64,000 nucleotides of DNA from contig CABQJK010000001.1 in NCBI GenBank assembly GCA_902464495.1, positions 62,001 to 126,000 on the forward strand, given 5' to 3'. Positions within the stretch are counted from its first letter, which is position 1. Each line of letters starts with the position of its first letter. Of the stretch, positions 53,113 to 60,345 are shown one piece after another. Below the pieces are notes generated by a model, which saw only the letters and a list, made by a program, of their open reading frames with translations, ran no database searches and was not told the origin of the DNA. Made by a program: the position numbers and the translations under genes. The stretch is from an uncultured Collinsella sp. Its GTDB lineage: Bacteria > Actinomycetota > Coriobacteriia > Coriobacteriales > Coriobacteriaceae.

Positions 53113-53811
53113 GTGGAAACAGCGAAAGCAGCTCGCATCGACCGGGCGCTTGCCGAGGCGGATCTGATCGTCATCGGCGCCAGCAACGGGCTCGACATGG
53201 CGGAGGGGCTCAACCTCTTTCGCGCTGACTATCATTTTTGGGAGACATACGGAGACCTCGCCCAGGCCGACGGCATCGGCTGCATACTGCAGGGGCTCGC
53301 CTCCCCAGATGCAAACGTGCGACGCCGATGGGCTGAGCGCTTCCATCAAAAGGAGTATCTCGAATATGAGCCCAGCCCGCTCATGAACACGCTGCGGCGT
53401 CTTACGGAGCATGTGGACTCTTTCGTGATTACCTGCAATATCGACGGACATTTTGCGCGCGCAGGGTTCGACGAGAACCGCGTGCTCGAGACGGAGGGGA
53501 GCACGCGCACGTCGATCGACGAGCTGCGTCTCACTCATCCAGACGCCATCGCCGCGGCCCAGCTCGAAGAGCTTGCGCGCCTTGTGCGAGCCCATCGCAA
53601 CGGCAGGGTTGCCATCCTCGAGCTTGGCGTGGGACTGCGCAACGGCGTCATAAAGCGCATGCTCGCTCAGATCGCAAACGCCTGCGAGCACACCACCTAT
53701 ATCGTGTTCAACTACAGCCAGGCCATGGCGCCCGATGCTTCATGTGAGACCATTCTCGTTGATGGCGATATGGCACCGGCTTTTGAGGAGGTCGTCCAAT
53801 GCCGTCTCTAG
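53113..53811 (+). CDS. Divergent SIR2-like protein 2 (no zinc ribbon)
   Basis: 232 residues, shorter than its neighbours. LIVIGASNGLDMAEGLNLFR and VITCNIDGHFARAGFDENRV keep the NAD-binding frame of sirtuins, but the catalytic region reads ETEGS and the zinc cysteines are absent, with about 50 residues missing there. It starts with GTG three bases after the previous stop. The C-terminal VAILELGVGLRNGVIKRML and VFNYSQAMAP follow the same pattern as the other two. May be a non-catalytic partner or have altered chemistry. Confidence 0.8.
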   Translation: METAKAARIDRALAEADLIVIGASNGLDMAEGLNLFRADYHFWETYGDLAQADGIGCILQGLASPDANVRRRWAERFHQKEYLEYEPSPLMNTLRRLTEHVDSFVITCNIDGHFARAGFDENRVLETEGSTRTSIDELRLTHPDAIAAAQLEELARLVRAHRNGRVAILELGVGLRNGVIKRMLAQIANACEHTTYIVFNYSQAMAPDASCETILVDGDMAPAFEEVVQCRL

Positions 53812-54647
53812 AAAGAGCAGCGGATAGGCTTCGAAGCCTTATCGACGATGCCGACGCCATCGTCGTCGGCATCGGCTCGGGCATGTCGAGCGCCGCCGGG
53901 TTCAACCATTACAACCGTGCGGGCATGACACGTGCCGGAATGGATGACTGGCGGCGGGCATTTGGCTTTAAGAGCCTTTTCGACGGCTTCTACCACCTCT
54001 ACCCCAGCCTCGAGCAGCAATGGGCCTACTACGCGCGATACATCCATTTCATGCTGAGCGAGCCGGCCTCACAGCCCTACCTCGACCTGCGCTCTCTCGT
54101 CGGCCACAAGGACTACTTTATCCTGAGCACCAACGTGGACACCCAGGTCGAGAAGACGTTTCCCGCCGAGAGAATCTGCAACTACCAGGGAAGCGCCGCG
54201 CACCTTCAGTGCAAGCAGCCATGCTGCGACGAGCTCTTCGACGCGAAGCCCTACGTCGAGCGCATGCTCGCCGGCATGTCGGGGTTCGAGATCCGCAGCG
54301 AGGATATCCCCCGATGCCCGCACTGCGGCTGGCAGCTTGTGCCGTGGGTGCGCGACGACACGTTTCTGCAAGGCGCGGCGTGGCGCGAGAGCCTCGGACG
54401 GTACGAGCGCTTTGTGCGCGAGCGCAGCAATGACCGCGTACTGTTGCTGGAGCTCGGCGTGGGCGAGATGACCCCGGGCATCATCACGCTCCCGTTCTGG
54501 AGCATGACCGCAAAGCTGCCGGATGCGCACCTGTTGAGCGTCAACATCTCGAGCGGCTCGGCTCCGTTGCAGCTCGGAAGCAAGGCGGAGGCGATCCGGG
54601 CCGACTTGGGCGCCCTGCTCTCGGCGGCACAGCAACGCGACGGGTAG
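53799..54647 (+). CDS. Divergent SIR2/SirTM-like protein 3
   Basis: 282 residues. IVVGIGSGMSSAAGFNHYN is the NAD-binding loop, LSTNVDTQVEK the ribose-binding motif, and CNYQGSAAHLQCKQPCC carries Gln in the place of the catalytic histidine plus zinc cysteines, completed by CPHC. It begins 13 bases inside the previous gene. All three genes share the ending ELGVG..TP.II...FW..TA, as does the SirTM at 20563. A GAGGCTT/AAGCCTC palindrome at 54654-54667 may terminate the operon. Confidence 0.87.
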   Translation: MPSLERAADRLRSLIDDADAIVVGIGSGMSSAAGFNHYNRAGMTRAGMDDWRRAFGFKSLFDGFYHLYPSLEQQWAYYARYIHFMLSEPASQPYLDLRSLVGHKDYFILSTNVDTQVEKTFPAERICNYQGSAAHLQCKQPCCDELFDAKPYVERMLAGMSGFEIRSEDIPRCPHCGWQLVPWVRDDTFLQGAAWRESLGRYERFVRERSNDRVLLLELGVGEMTPGIITLPFWSMTAKLPDAHLLSVNISSGSAPLQLGSKAEAIRADLGALLSAAQQRDG

Positions 54648-54658
54648 CGCGGCGAGGC

Positions 54659-55423
54659 TTAAGCCTCTTTGTTAGTCGCTTTGAGATATTCCTCATCACC
54701 CACAGGCTCCAACCACTCGTTGGAGGTCTCCTCGCCCGGAACCTCCAACGCGAGATGCGAGAACCAGCTGTCGGGCGCGGCTCCGTGCCAATGCTTCACC
54801 CCCGGGGCGATGTTGACCACGTCGCCGGGGCGCAGCTCCTGTGCCGGCTTTCCCCATTCCTGGTAAAACCCTCGGCCAGCCACGCAGACGAGGATATGCC
54901 CGCCGCCGCTTTTGGCGTGATGGGCGTGCCAGTTGTTGCGGCAGCCGGGCTCGAACGTCACGTTGTAGACGCCGACCTGCTCGGTGGAAAGGGGCGCGAG
55001 GTAGCTTTGACCGATAAAGTACTTCGCGAATGCGTCGTTGGGGGCACCGATGGGGAAAACCATCTCGTTTTGGTGCTGAGCCTTTGCGTCGACGGCATCG
55101 TCGTTCGCCCAGACCTCCTTCGCCATGCGGAAGGCAGCCCACGCCTTGGGCCAACCCGCATAAAACGCTGCATGCGTAAGGATCTCCGCTATCTCCGCCT
55201 TGGTCACGCCGTTGTTCTTTGCGGACGTCAGGTGATATTTGAACGAAGAGTCCGTCAGCCCCTGCGCCATTAGGGCCACCACCGTCACCACGCTGCGGTC
55301 GCGCAGGGAAAGCTCACTCTCCCGGCTCCACACCTCGCCGAACAGCACGTCGTCGTTGAGCTGTGCGAATTTGGGAGCGAACTCCCCCAGGGCGTCTCTG
55401 CCCGCCGTCTGCTTAATTGCCAT
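54659..55423 (-). CDS. Carboxymuconolactone decarboxylase-like and cupin fusion
   Basis: 254 residues: an N-terminal AhpD/CMD-like helical domain (LSLRDRSVVTVVALMAQG, EIAEILTHAAFYAGWPKAW; no CxxC) and a C-terminal cupin (NVTFEPGCRNNWHAHHAKSG with metal-binding histidines, RPGDVVNIAPGVKHWHGA). Similar fusions accompany MerR regulators and flavodoxin-like reductases in gut bacteria and are thought to handle reactive carbonyl or quinone compounds; the reaction is not known. AGGAGG precedes the ATG. It follows the flavoprotein gene by 64 bp. Confidence 0.9.
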   Translation of the reverse strand: MAIKQTAGRDALGEFAPKFAQLNDDVLFGEVWSRESELSLRDRSVVTVVALMAQGLTDSSFKYHLTSAKNNGVTKAEIAEILTHAAFYAGWPKAWAAFRMAKEVWANDDAVDAKAQHQNEMVFPIGAPNDAFAKYFIGQSYLAPLSTEQVGVYNVTFEPGCRNNWHAHHAKSGGGHILVCVAGRGFYQEWGKPAQELRPGDVVNIAPGVKHWHGAAPDSWFSHLALEVPGEETSNEWLEPVGDEEYLKATNKEA

Positions 55424-55487
55424 AATTTACTTCCTCCTGTCGATGGTATTAGGCACAAATCTGCTTCCGCGCTGCCAAGCAGCCCGG

Positions 55488-56027
55488 CTAGATTCCCATG
55501 CCCATTCGTCGCGCCTGCTCCAGAGCGGGATGCCCGGCGATTTCGCCCACGCCGTTCACGCCGCCGGCGAAAACCGTTCCAGCGAGCGTGCAGCGGGAGA
55601 AACAGTCAACCCATCCCTGCACTGCCTTTTTCGCGCCGTCGAAGGTCGAGCGCCCGTTCTCCGCCGCCGTCGCCAACAGATATGCCTCGGTGAATGCATA
55701 ATCGGAGCCAAAAAGCGGGTTGGCGCGGTCCAGCATGGTCTTGAGCTGACCACAGACGCTGTAGTAATAGACGGGCGTTGCGAACACCAGAACATCGGCG
55801 TCGTGCATCTTGGCGGCAATTTCCACGGCATCGTCTTGGATGACGCAGTGCCCCAGCTTTAAGCAGGCAAGGCAGCCCCTGCAGAAGCCCATTTGCTTCT
55901 CGCGCAGACGCACGGTCTCAACGCTGTGACCTGCCTCCCGCGCGCCGTTGGCGAAAGCCTCCGCCAGCGTCTCGGAATTGCCATTCTTTCGTGGACTTGA
56001 AGAAACTATCAAAACCGTTTTGCCCAT
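55488..56027 (-). CDS. NADPH-dependent FMN reductase/flavodoxin-like protein
   Basis: 179 residues. VLIVSSSPRKNGNSETLAEA is the flavin phosphate loop of the flavodoxin_2/FMN_red group; CRGCLACLK is a Cys motif found in iron-sulfur flavoprotein-like members, and VLVFATPVYYYSVCGQLKTM is the isoalloxazine loop. I start at ATG 56027. It is the first gene of the MerR-controlled operon and is divergent from the regulator. Likely reduces quinones or electrophiles; inferred. Confidence 0.9.
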   Translation of the reverse strand: MGKTVLIVSSSPRKNGNSETLAEAFANGAREAGHSVETVRLREKQMGFCRGCLACLKLGHCVIQDDAVEIAAKMHDADVLVFATPVYYYSVCGQLKTMLDRANPLFGSDYAFTEAYLLATAAENGRSTFDGAKKAVQGWVDCFSRCTLAGTVFAGGVNGVGEIAGHPALEQARRMGMGI

Positions 56028-56070
56028 TACGGAACACCCCTTGCGCTCCCGATTTGTATTAACGAGAATG

Positions 56071-56101
56071 AAGGTAATACCTAAACCTGACTTTAGGTCA
56101 A
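56071..56101 (-). promoter_or_regulatory. MerR-type promoter with 19-bp spacer
   Basis: On the minus strand TTGACC (-35, 56101-56096) and TACCTT (-10, 56076-56071) are 19 bp apart. Between them, touching the -35 box, is the dyad ACCTAAA-GTCAGG-TTTAGGT (56079-56098). Overlong spacing with a dyad across the spacer is the standard architecture for activation by MerR proteins such as AdhR. Confidence 0.75.
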
Positions 56102-56132
56102 GGAATGAATTCGACATTGTTTCGGAGGAGCC

Positions 56133-56573
56133 ATGTACACAATCGGACAGGTGGCGGAAATGTTCGGTTTGCCCGCTTCAACGCTGCGATATTACGACAA
56201 GCAAGGATTGTTCCCGGGATTGGAGCGGGCGTCCGGCATTCGCCGATTTGGCGACAAGGAACTCGAGGCGCTTCGAGTCATCGAATGCCTAAAGAAGGCG
56301 GGGATGGAGATCAGGGATATCCGGCTGTTCATGGAATGGTGCGCAGAGGGCCCATCAACATACCCCCAGCGCAAGGCTATGTTCGAGGAGCGGAAGGCCC
56401 ACATGGAATCGGAGATCGCGAACATGAACCGTGCGCTCGATATGCTGAAGTTCAAATGCTGGTACTACGAGCAGCTGAATCAAGGCGACAACGAGGCTGA
56501 GCTGAAGGCACTGATTCCAGACGGTTTGCCGGCAGAGATTAAAGAGGCCTACGAGAACGCCCACGCCCGATAG
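56133..56573 (+). CDS. MerR-family regulator
   Basis: 146 residues. MYTIGQVAEMFGLPASTLRY and YDKQGLFPGLERASGIRRF are the winged-helix DNA-binding domain; a coiled coil (AHMESEIANMNRALDMLKFK) and a short effector tail follow. There is no cysteine cluster for metals except FKCWYYE, so it belongs to the aldehyde/electrophile-sensing type. GGAGGAG precedes the ATG. It is divergent from the flavoprotein-cupin operon whose promoter has the MerR architecture. Confidence 0.93.
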   Translation: MYTIGQVAEMFGLPASTLRYYDKQGLFPGLERASGIRRFGDKELEALRVIECLKKAGMEIRDIRLFMEWCAEGPSTYPQRKAMFEERKAHMESEIANMNRALDMLKFKCWYYEQLNQGDNEAELKALIPDGLPAEIKEAYENAHAR

Positions 56574-56635
56574 TGCCGCCCGATGCTCGGAGGGCTTCGA
56601 CGAGGAGTCGTTTTCGGGTAGGAATGCAAGGAAAA

Positions 56636-56663
56636 GGCCCCCGAACCAGAGGGTTCGGGGGCC
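56636..56663. terminator. Terminator after the MerR gene
   Basis: GGCCCCCGAACC and GGTTCGGGGGCC form a perfect 12-bp stem with the loop AGAG; AAAA on the left and ATTATT on the right give weak T runs in both directions. It marks the left border of the accessory region. Confidence 0.8.
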
Positions 56664-57237
56664 ATTATTCCCGTTATTTCGCTGGTGGCTTTGCTTTGCG
56701 GCGATGTCAAAACAGCATCAGACGATACTCGGCAGTACTAAAACGCGAGTTCAGAACACAGTTCCCGCTATTCCCACTCGATGGCGTCGGTTCTGCCGTC
56801 CCGTCACTCCAGTTACACCCAGTTTTCGGCATCGACACGGAACGCGTGCCGCCGAATGACGCGATGTCGCGTTTCGTCGGCTTCGGGGACAAAAGCTGGG
56901 ACAACCTCAAAAACTTTTTTCAAACTCAGGGCTTTGAGTTTTTGTTTTTGTCCCAAAGTACGCGGCGGGTCGCCTTTGGAGGCTCGATGGCGCCGAAAAC
57001 GCCCGTTTTGAAACTCAACCGCCCTTTTGCCTGCAAGCCGCCAGCCGCAATCGCAAGTGAATTAACGCGGGTGGCTTGCGCGCCATTTGCAAAACCCCAG
57101 GTCGCAGGTCTTCGCCATTCGTGAACAAAGTGAGTAGTCTCAGGTGGCTTGCTTATGAGTTGGCGAACGGGCCTTCAGGATTCAGGGCAAACATGCTGGT
57201 AGAATAGGATTCTCAAATCAATGACAGGAGACCGAGC
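56664..57237. other. Gene-free left margin of the island
   Basis: No convincing gene. It holds the guaA-like 3' end at 56768 and a large inverted structure at 56898-56954 in which GGGACA and CAAAAAC pair with GTTTTTG and TGTCCC around an inner AAACTCA/TGAGTTT hairpin. Upstream of the Abi gene, TAGAAT (57190s) could serve as its -10 box. Confidence 0.45.
56768..56782 (-). repeat. guaA 3'-end copy, left (candidate att site)
   Basis: CTATTCCCACTCGAT; on the minus strand this encodes the terminal Ile-Glu-Trp-Glu-stop of GMP synthase. It matches the guaA end at 62667 with one change and is in the same orientation as the copy at 60105. Confidence 0.6.
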
Positions 57238-58200
57238 ATGGCCGAACCCCACGATAGGAAGCCGATCCTCACGATCGAGCAGCAGATAGAGCACCTCAAG
57301 CAGAAGGGCGTAGCCTTCGAACTGTGTTCCGAGGAAGAGGCCGCGGACTACCTGCGCGACAAGTGCAACTTCTTCAAGCTCGCATCCTACCGCAAACTCT
57401 TCTCGAAATACGAGGGAGGCCCGCGCGACGGCCGCTACGTAGACCTCGACTTCGGCCAGCTACGCCTGCTCGCGGCGCTCGACCAGGAGCTACGCCACGC
57501 CCTGCTCGGCATGACGCTCGACATCGAGCACTTCCAGAAGGTGACACTGCTTCGCGAGATGGAGGACCGTGGAGAGGACGGCTACGCCATCGTGGCCGAC
57601 TACATGGCATCGCTTACCACTGCAAACAGGGAGTACCGCCTGCGCGAGCTCAAGATGAGCGGCCGCAGCCCCTACAGCTCGAGCCTCTACGCGAAGTACT
57701 CCGGCGACATGCCTGCCTGGGCCTTCCTTGAGCTCACCTCGTTCGGCGCCCTCATCGACTTCGTGCGCTTCTGCGCCAGGCGATGGGGCGACAGGCGCTT
57801 CGAGGCCTCCCACTACGACCTCAAGCGCGTGAAGTCCGTCCGCAACTGCGCCGCGCACGGCTCGTGCCTGATCAACTGCTTCGCCGAGAGGGGCGCCGCC
57901 CGGGGCTCGGCGTCCAGTGGCGTCTCCCGAAGGGTCGCCGCCGTGGGAATCCCCAAGGCGACCAGGAGGAAGTGGATGGGGAATACGGCCATGCAGGAGG
58001 TCGCGACCGTGCTCGTGGCGCACTCCGGCTTGGTACCCGAGGGCTCCTCGCGCTCGCGCGCCGCATCCGAGCTCGCCGAGATGTTCGCCAGGGCCGACGG
58101 AGAAACCGAGGCGCTGCCCGACAAGGGGCCCGACGCCGCAGCTCGCTCCGCGCTCGAGTTCCTTCGCAGGTTGACAGAATCGCTCGGGTTGGTAGAATAG
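57238..58200 (+). CDS. Abi_2-family HEPN protein (AbiF/AbiD-like)
   Basis: 320 residues. LTIEQQIEHLKQKGVAFELC, CNFFKLASYRKLF, LDFGQLRLLAALDQELRHAL and MTLDIEHFQKV are in the order expected of Abi_2 abortive-infection proteins. VRNCAAHGSCLIN supplies the HEPN motif Rx4H (RNCAAH), a metal-independent RNase site. CAGGAGA precedes the ATG. Immediately downstream are two short structured RNAs with their own promoters, an arrangement known for some Abi_2 genes. Probable phage-defence ribonuclease controlled or guided by these RNAs; inferred. Confidence 0.88.
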   Translation: MAEPHDRKPILTIEQQIEHLKQKGVAFELCSEEEAADYLRDKCNFFKLASYRKLFSKYEGGPRDGRYVDLDFGQLRLLAALDQELRHALLGMTLDIEHFQKVTLLREMEDRGEDGYAIVADYMASLTTANREYRLRELKMSGRSPYSSSLYAKYSGDMPAWAFLELTSFGALIDFVRFCARRWGDRRFEASHYDLKRVKSVRNCAAHGSCLINCFAERGAARGSASSGVSRRVAAVGIPKATRRKWMGNTAMQEVATVLVAHSGLVPEGSSRSRAASELAEMFARADGETEALPDKGPDAAARSALEFLRRLTESLGLVE

Positions 58201-58204
58201 CCTG

Positions 58205-58266
58205 CAGATAGCAAAACCTTCACGGTTTTAGGGGCGGACTTGCGCAAGCGACTCTGCCCTATTTTT
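58205..58266 (+). ncRNA. Abi-associated small RNA, copy 1
   Basis: A promoter TTGACA (58171-58176), 16 bp, TAGAAT (58193-58198) lies inside the end of the Abi gene. The predicted RNA has hairpin 1 AAAACC-TTCAC-GGTTTT, then hairpin 2: GGGCGGA with TCTGCCC, an internal C-C mismatch, TTGC with GCGA and the loop GCAA (GNRA type), ending in TATTTTTAT. So it is a complete transcription unit of about 60 nt. It probably belongs to the abiF-type RNAs described near such genes; that identification is from memory. Confidence 0.7.
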
Positions 58267-58345
58267 ATATTCACTCGCTATAGGAGACGGGTGATACCTG
58301 GGTCAATGACAGAACTGAGAAGCCCGGAATAATGGAGCCAGTTAG

Positions 58346-58398
58346 AAACCCTCGGGTTTGCGGGGCGGGATCGTGAGAGCGATTCTGCCCTATTTTTT
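58346..58398 (+). ncRNA. Abi-associated small RNA, copy 2
   Basis: Second copy 133 bp after the first. The promoter is ATGACA (58306-58311), 16 bp, AATAAT (58328-58333). Hairpin 1 is AAACCC-TC-GGGTTT; hairpin 2 is GGGCGGGATCG with CGATTCTGCCC around TGAGAG, where GAGA can form a GNRA loop; then TATTTTTT. Stems differ in sequence from copy 1 but remain paired, so structure is under selection. Confidence 0.7.
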
Positions 58399-58571
58399 CC
58401 TCCGTCTGCCCCAAACCAAGTATTTCGAAGATAGCCTGTAGGTGTCCTCCTGGGCGCCTTTTATTTTCAGGGAATCGGCCGCTTCATGAACGAGCGACCG
58501 GCTTGACCTAGATCGAACCGCCTTCATCTCCGCCTAGGCGCCGGCGATCAACATCGTAAATCCGCGCGTGC

Positions 58572-58704
58572 TACAATGCGGGCACCAGAGATGAAAACAC
58601 AGTCCCCGTCGGGCAGTCGTGGGCGTGCGGGAGTCCGCATCAGTAACCTGCCTCCTTGGTTGTCCCTTCTCTGCATGGTCATCTACATAAAGGAGGAACC
58701 AACC
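58572..58704 (+). promoter_or_regulatory. Probable yjdF riboswitch
   Basis: The roughly 125-nt leader before yjdF begins after a TACAAT -10-like box and contains AGAGATGAAAACACAGTCCC and CGTCGGGCAGTCG, a highly structured GC-rich stretch. CCTCCTT (58651-58657) is fully complementary to the ribosome site AAGGAGG (58690-58696), so folding can hide it. Genes of this family are usually controlled by the yjdF motif, which binds azaaromatic compounds. Called from gene context and layout. Confidence 0.6.
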
Positions 58705-59124
58705 ATGCAGATCAGCGTGTCATCCACCCTGACCGTATATCACGACGGCCAATTCTGGGTCGGGCTGGCGGAGCATGTCGAGGACGGCAGATACGGCGCC
58801 GCCCGCATCGTCTTCGGCGCGGAACCGTCCGATGAGGAAATCCTGCGATTCGTTACAAGCAAATGGGCGGAGCTCGCGTTCTTCGGTGACGATCCCGCCG
58901 AGGCGAGCAAGCCCGCGAGGAACCCCAAGCGCCGCGCCCGCGAGGCGTCGAAGGCCCTTAAGCAGCCGGCGATGGGCACCAGGGCGCAACAGGCGCTCGC
59001 AGCACAGCGGGAAGCGATGAAGCGGGAGTCGGCTCAAGCAAGAAGCCAGCGTCGCGCGGATGAGGCGGAGGCGCGCTTCGAGCAGCGAAAGCTGAAGCGC
59101 AAGCAGAAGCATCGTGGGCATTGA
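58705..59124 (+). CDS. yjdF: YjdF-family protein (DUF2992)
   Basis: 139 residues. LTVYHDGQFWVGLAEHVEDG and ARIVFGAEPSDEEILRFV are the conserved N-terminal part; the C-terminus is a long basic helix (RNPKRRAREASKALKQPAMG, TRAQQALAAQREAMKRE) ending KRKQKHRG, as in Bacillus YjdF. Its biochemical role is unknown, but it is the usual target of the yjdF riboswitch and is thought to counter toxic aromatic compounds. Start ATG 58705 with AAGGAGG. It lies in the accessory interval between guaA 3'-end copies. Confidence 0.9.
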   Translation: MQISVSSTLTVYHDGQFWVGLAEHVEDGRYGAARIVFGAEPSDEEILRFVTSKWAELAFFGDDPAEASKPARNPKRRAREASKALKQPAMGTRAQQALAAQREAMKRESAQARSQRRADEAEARFEQRKLKRKQKHRGH

Positions 59125-59332
59125 TCGCCATGTGCAGCAAGGCAAACCATATACAGCAGTGGGGCCAGTTCCACTTGAAGCCGACGCCGCGTAGACGCTA
59201 ATGGTGACGGCTATGCACGGGCACGGGCGCGCCGCCGCACTTCACAGCTTGTTTCTCAAGTATTTGGGACGCACACACGGCGTTCAAAAATGCGGAGCGA
59301 CTCTGTATGGCTCGAGACTGAGCCGAGGTGCC

Positions 59333-59780
59333 CTACTTCTCGCCCTCCAGCAGCACCACGATGCGGTCGATGTCGACGGCAAAGCGAGGCCTTCCCTCCT
59401 GCTCGTAGCGGTCGAGGTATGCCTGGCACTCTGAGACAATGCGCTTGGTGCTGCCGTCGATGATGCGTTGGAGCGTCTCGTAGTAGGCCGAGCCCTCGGT
59501 CCTGAAGCGGCGCTGGTAGGCCTGGTTATGGGGAACATCTTGATGTAGTGGATGCCGTGGCGGCAGTTGGGGCGCGTCGTGGGGCGGGGTGGCAACGCAA
59601 AGTACTGGTCTTTGGGCACGTTAGGGGCGATGTTGGAACGCAGCGGCACGGCGAAGTCCCTGCGCTTCCCGCGGAAACGCAGCCTCACCACTACGATGCA
59701 GGGACGATTGTGCTTAAGCATGAGCTCGCGGTCGCCCTCGGCGTGGCCGAAGAAGTCCTGGGGATGGATACAATCTTCAT
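59333..59780 (-). pseudogene. Toxin-like gene with two one-base frameshifts
   Basis: Joining three frames gives about 149 codons: MKIVSIP, then QDFFGHAEGDRELMLKHNRP, FAVPLRSNIAPNVPKDQYF, RHGIHYIKMFP, then HNQAYQRRFRTEGSAYYETL and a C-terminus ending DIDRIVVLLEGEK. Both breaks fall in runs of four C where five would restore the frame. Length and pattern (a conserved first strand, PLRS, an HYIKMFP turn, helical tail) recall ToxN/AbiQ-type III toxins, but the match is loose. A hairpin and structured leader precede it. Either a dead gene or base-calling errors. Confidence 0.55.
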
Positions 59781-59805
59781 CGGTTACGCCCCCTTCATAC
59801 GAAGC

Positions 59806-59874
59806 GGGGCCCGCATCGCTGCGGGCCCCTACAGGTGGGCGATATTCTACGCCTTGCGGCACCCCGTCGCCCAC
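59806..59874 (-). ncRNA. Structured leader/possible antitoxin RNA upstream of toxin-like gene
   Basis: On the minus strand GTGGGCGA and TCGCCCAC (59874-59867 with 59842-59835) form an outer stem enclosing GCC-GCAA-GGC; next comes GGGGCCCGCA-GCGA-TGCGGGCCCC (59829-59806), a strong hairpin. The toxin-like ATG follows 26 bases later. Type III systems also place an RNA and terminator before the toxin, but there only one unit is present and no tandem repeat. Confidence 0.45.
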
Positions 59875-59879
59875 GGAGA

Positions 59880-60116
59880 TTAAACGTACACGTAAGCCGT
59901 ACTCTGAAAGCCGCGGCTTCCGGCAAGTAGTTTATACCACGAGAGGTCGCTTTCAATGCGCATAGCTCGCAAAATAGCACTCGCTGGGCCGTCACCCCTG
60001 GCCGTTACCCTCCAATCTTCATTGAAGTCAGCAGGCCAATTCATATAGTCATGGGGGTTTATCCTAAAGGGAATCAAATTAATACCCCCCATAACTAAGG
60101 AATTTTCTATTCCCAC
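59880..60116 (-). CDS. Possible 70-78-residue protein next to the att copy
   Basis: An open frame starting inside the guaA-like end and reading MGGINLIPFRINPHDYMNWP, then ADFNEDWRVTARGDGPASAI, SDLSWYKLLAGS and SRGFQSTAYVYV. Composition is protein-like but no ribosome site is seen and I do not recognise it. It could be a remnant of a gene once carried by the island. Confidence 0.3.
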   Translation of the reverse strand: MGIENSLVMGGINLIPFRINPHDYMNWPADFNEDWRVTARGDGPASAILRAMRIESDLSWYKLLAGSRGFQSTAYVYV

Positions 60117-60121
60117 TCAAT
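60105..60121 (-). repeat. guaA 3'-end copy, middle (candidate att site)
   Basis: TTCTATTCCCACTCAAT, identical over 17 bases to the end of guaA at 62665-62681 and in the same orientation. Upstream on the minus strand the frame stays open (DTGSRNGDPANYTRALVIEWE region), as if a coding end had been recreated by insertion. Confidence 0.75.
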
Positions 60122-60310
60122 GACTAGAGCCCTGGTGTAATTGGCTGGATCACCGTTCCGGGAACCGGTATCGACCTACCTGTCCGCCAAGCTCTTTCTT
60201 CAGCTCCAGCCTAGTATCTGATTCGCGCCGTTATAAGCGAAAACCGAAGAGATGCGTCTTAGCCAAGAAAAGAAGGTTAGCCTCATCTTACTGCATGATT
60301 CGTGTGTTAT

Positions 60311-60328
60311 AGTTAGATGGCTCTAACT
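60311..60328. promoter_or_regulatory. Operator upstream of the methyltransferase operon
   Basis: AGTTAGA-TGGC-TCTAACT is a perfect 7-4-7 palindrome directly after a TATAGT -10-like box and 17 bases before the first gene. It resembles TTAG-type dyads used by MarR or DtxR/MntR-like repressors. No cognate regulator is in the window. Confidence 0.6.
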
Positions 60329-60345
60329 GTTTGGGGGCGATAGCC

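Noticed and set aside
56573..57124. 183-codon frame after the MerR gene
   Set aside because: It runs through a strong terminator and the guaA-like end, has no ribosome site and shows no protein-like pattern.
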